DNA from: Nitrospira sp.
Lineage (GTDB): Bacteria > Nitrospirota > Nitrospiria > Nitrospirales > Nitrospiraceae
Assembly: GCA_025361385.1 (NCBI GenBank)
Contig: JANYAJ010000217.1
Coordinates: forward strand, 1 to 6,860
Direction: 5' to 3'
Length of the DNA: 6,860 nucleotides
Below the pieces are notes generated by a model. That model was not told the origin of the DNA. It ran no database searches and worked only from the letters and a program-made list of their open reading frames with translations. Positions 6,179 to 6,860 of the stretch are shown here, piece after piece. The position numbers were made by a program, and so were the translations under genes. How positions within the stretch are numbered: position 1 is the first letter of the stretch; each line of letters begins with the position of its first letter.

Positions 6179-6860
6179 TATCCACCATCGCCCCCTTTAC
6201 GTTAGATCAAATCGGTACCGGCACGGCACGCTTTCCGAGCGGCGTTGCCATTCCTACGCTGACAGATGCCGCCGTCGATCCCTATATCCAGACACGCGTC
6301 TCGAAACACGTCCATGTGGAATGTGTCCAGTTTTGGCCTCAGCCCAAAGGACTCTACCCCGGGCTTGTTCTCCTGCACGAAGAATGGGGGCTCACCGCGC
6401 AAATCAAAGATCTCGGTGCCAGATTGGCGTGTGAAGGGTATGGCGTCATCATCCCAAACCTATACGGGCGGCTGGGCGGCATGGTGACGGCCAATGCAGA
6501 AGTTGCAGATGCCCTGATGGCCAAGCTGAATGAGACGCTCGTCCTCCAAGACATCAATTCCTGCTGTGAGTTTCTCAATACGCGCGACCACATTAAGCAA
6601 AATATCCATGGCGTCGTCGGCTACGGCATGGGTGGATCGTACGCGATCCGGTTTGCCTGTCAACGGAAACGGCTTCGAGCCGCAGTCGCCTATTACGGGC
6701 GAGTGCCGCAACCGGAAACAGAGATTAGCAGCCTCTATCCTCCCCTGCTCTATCACCAAGCCGGGCTGGATCAGTGGGTGCCGGCTCAAGATGTGGATCG
6801 GTTTCCGCCTGCGTCACTCGCCCGTAATAGGCGACCGCAGCTCGGAGGCGTTTCCGTTGA
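6175..6860 (+). CDS. Dienelactone hydrolase family protein, 3' end lost; nucleophile replaced by Gly
   Basis: This is an alpha/beta-hydrolase of the dienelactone hydrolase family, which opens lactone rings or cleaves esters. From ATG 6175, 228 full codons are visible and the frame runs off the window. An in-frame stop at 6115 leaves no earlier ATG. LVLLHEEWGL carries Glu 69, the match of the regulatory Glu in QEIFG of the classical enzyme. The nucleophile elbow reads GYGMGG, so Gly 151 stands where Cys is expected (GxCxGG). GLDQWVP gives Asp 199, exactly 48 residues later, the same spacing as Cys 123 to Asp 171 in the Pseudomonas enzyme. The catalytic His would fall just past the window. From about position 6801 the frame (PPASLARNRR) reads through an inverted fragment of the same gene family, so the true C terminus is not shown. 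A weak GGAAAAGAG site precedes the start. Confidence 0.85.
   Translation, partial: MISTIAPFTLDQIGTGTARFPSGVAIPTLTDAAVDPYIQTRVSKHVHVECVQFWPQPKGLYPGLVLLHEEWGLTAQIKDLGARLACEGYGVIIPNLYGRLGGMVTANAEVADALMAKLNETLVLQDINSCCEFLNTRDHIKQNIHGVVGYGMGGSYAIRFACQRKRLRAAVAYYGRVPQPETEISSLYPPLLYHQAGLDQWVPAQDVDRFPPASLARNRRPQLGGVSV
6660..6719 (+). repeat. Left arm of 60-base inverted repeat (inside hydrolase gene)
   Basis: This arm encodes QRKRLRAAVAYYGRVPQPET of the hydrolase. Its reverse complement reappears at 6801-6860 with 53 of 60 identical positions and no gap. The spacer is 81 bases. Confidence 0.9.
6801..6860 (-). repeat. Right arm of inverted repeat: diverged homologue fragment at window edge
   Basis: Read on the minus strand, this arm encodes QRKRLRAAVAYYGRVTQAET, the same stretch as the left arm with Pro-to-Thr and Pro-to-Ala changes. 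Seven bases differ; five are silent third positions. Homology stops at 6801, and on the minus strand the frame then leaves the family sequence and meets a stop in the spacer. It continues beyond the right edge to an unknown extent. It is either a chimeric join or a genuine inverted partial paralogue. Confidence 0.85.

Noticed and set aside
6808..6860. C-terminal residues PPASLARNRR and onward as a new hydrolase tail
   Set aside because: They are the antisense reading of an inverted homologous gene fragment, so they are unlikely to be a natural C terminus.

Overview
The window reads as a piece of a Gram-negative bacterial chromosome, most likely from Nitrospira or a close relative (Nitrospirota). 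This rests on the general look of the proteins and on intergenic repeat sequences that I recall from Nitrospira genomes. It is an inference that I could not check by search. Nothing points to a plasmid, phage or CRISPR locus.

Layout. (1) Positions 1-1479 (+) hold the 3' two thirds of clpB, the disaggregase; its start lies left of the window. (2) Positions 1480-1664 are a convergent gap, most of it a long imperfect palindrome with heptanucleotide repeats inside. (3) Positions 1665-3881 (-) form a three-gene unit read from right to left: comM (Mg-chelatase-like AAA+ protein of DNA uptake and recombination), a 71-residue two-helix membrane protein, and a beta-rich protein of unknown function. 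A good sigma-70 promoter lies upstream of comM. (4) Positions 4046-4924 (+) hold a probable exported protein of unknown function and a stand-alone Lrp/AsnC ligand-binding (RAM) domain, 18 bases apart. (5) Positions 5000-5986 (-) encode a Gfo/Idh/MocA oxidoreductase whose stop codon lies inside a second heptad-like repeat. (6) From 6175 to the right edge (+) is a dienelactone-hydrolase-family gene that runs off the window, preceded by a very good promoter. Its nucleophile position holds Gly instead of Cys.

The most unusual feature is at the right edge. The last 60 bases (6801-6860) are an inverted copy of 6660-6719 inside the same hydrolase gene. The two arms match at 53 of 60 positions with no indel, and five of the seven differences are silent third-codon changes. 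The right arm is therefore a fragment of a diverged homologue in opposite orientation, not a simple mirror of the same molecule. It is either a chimeric join (metagenome strain variants or an amplification fold-back) or a real inverted partial paralogue. The hydrolase reading frame after about position 6800 should not be trusted.

The genes do not form one pathway: protein quality control, DNA uptake, a small regulator-like protein and two metabolic enzymes sit side by side. I see no convincing new multi-gene system. The candidates for follow-up are the intergenic palindrome, the comM-linked small genes, and the fold-back.
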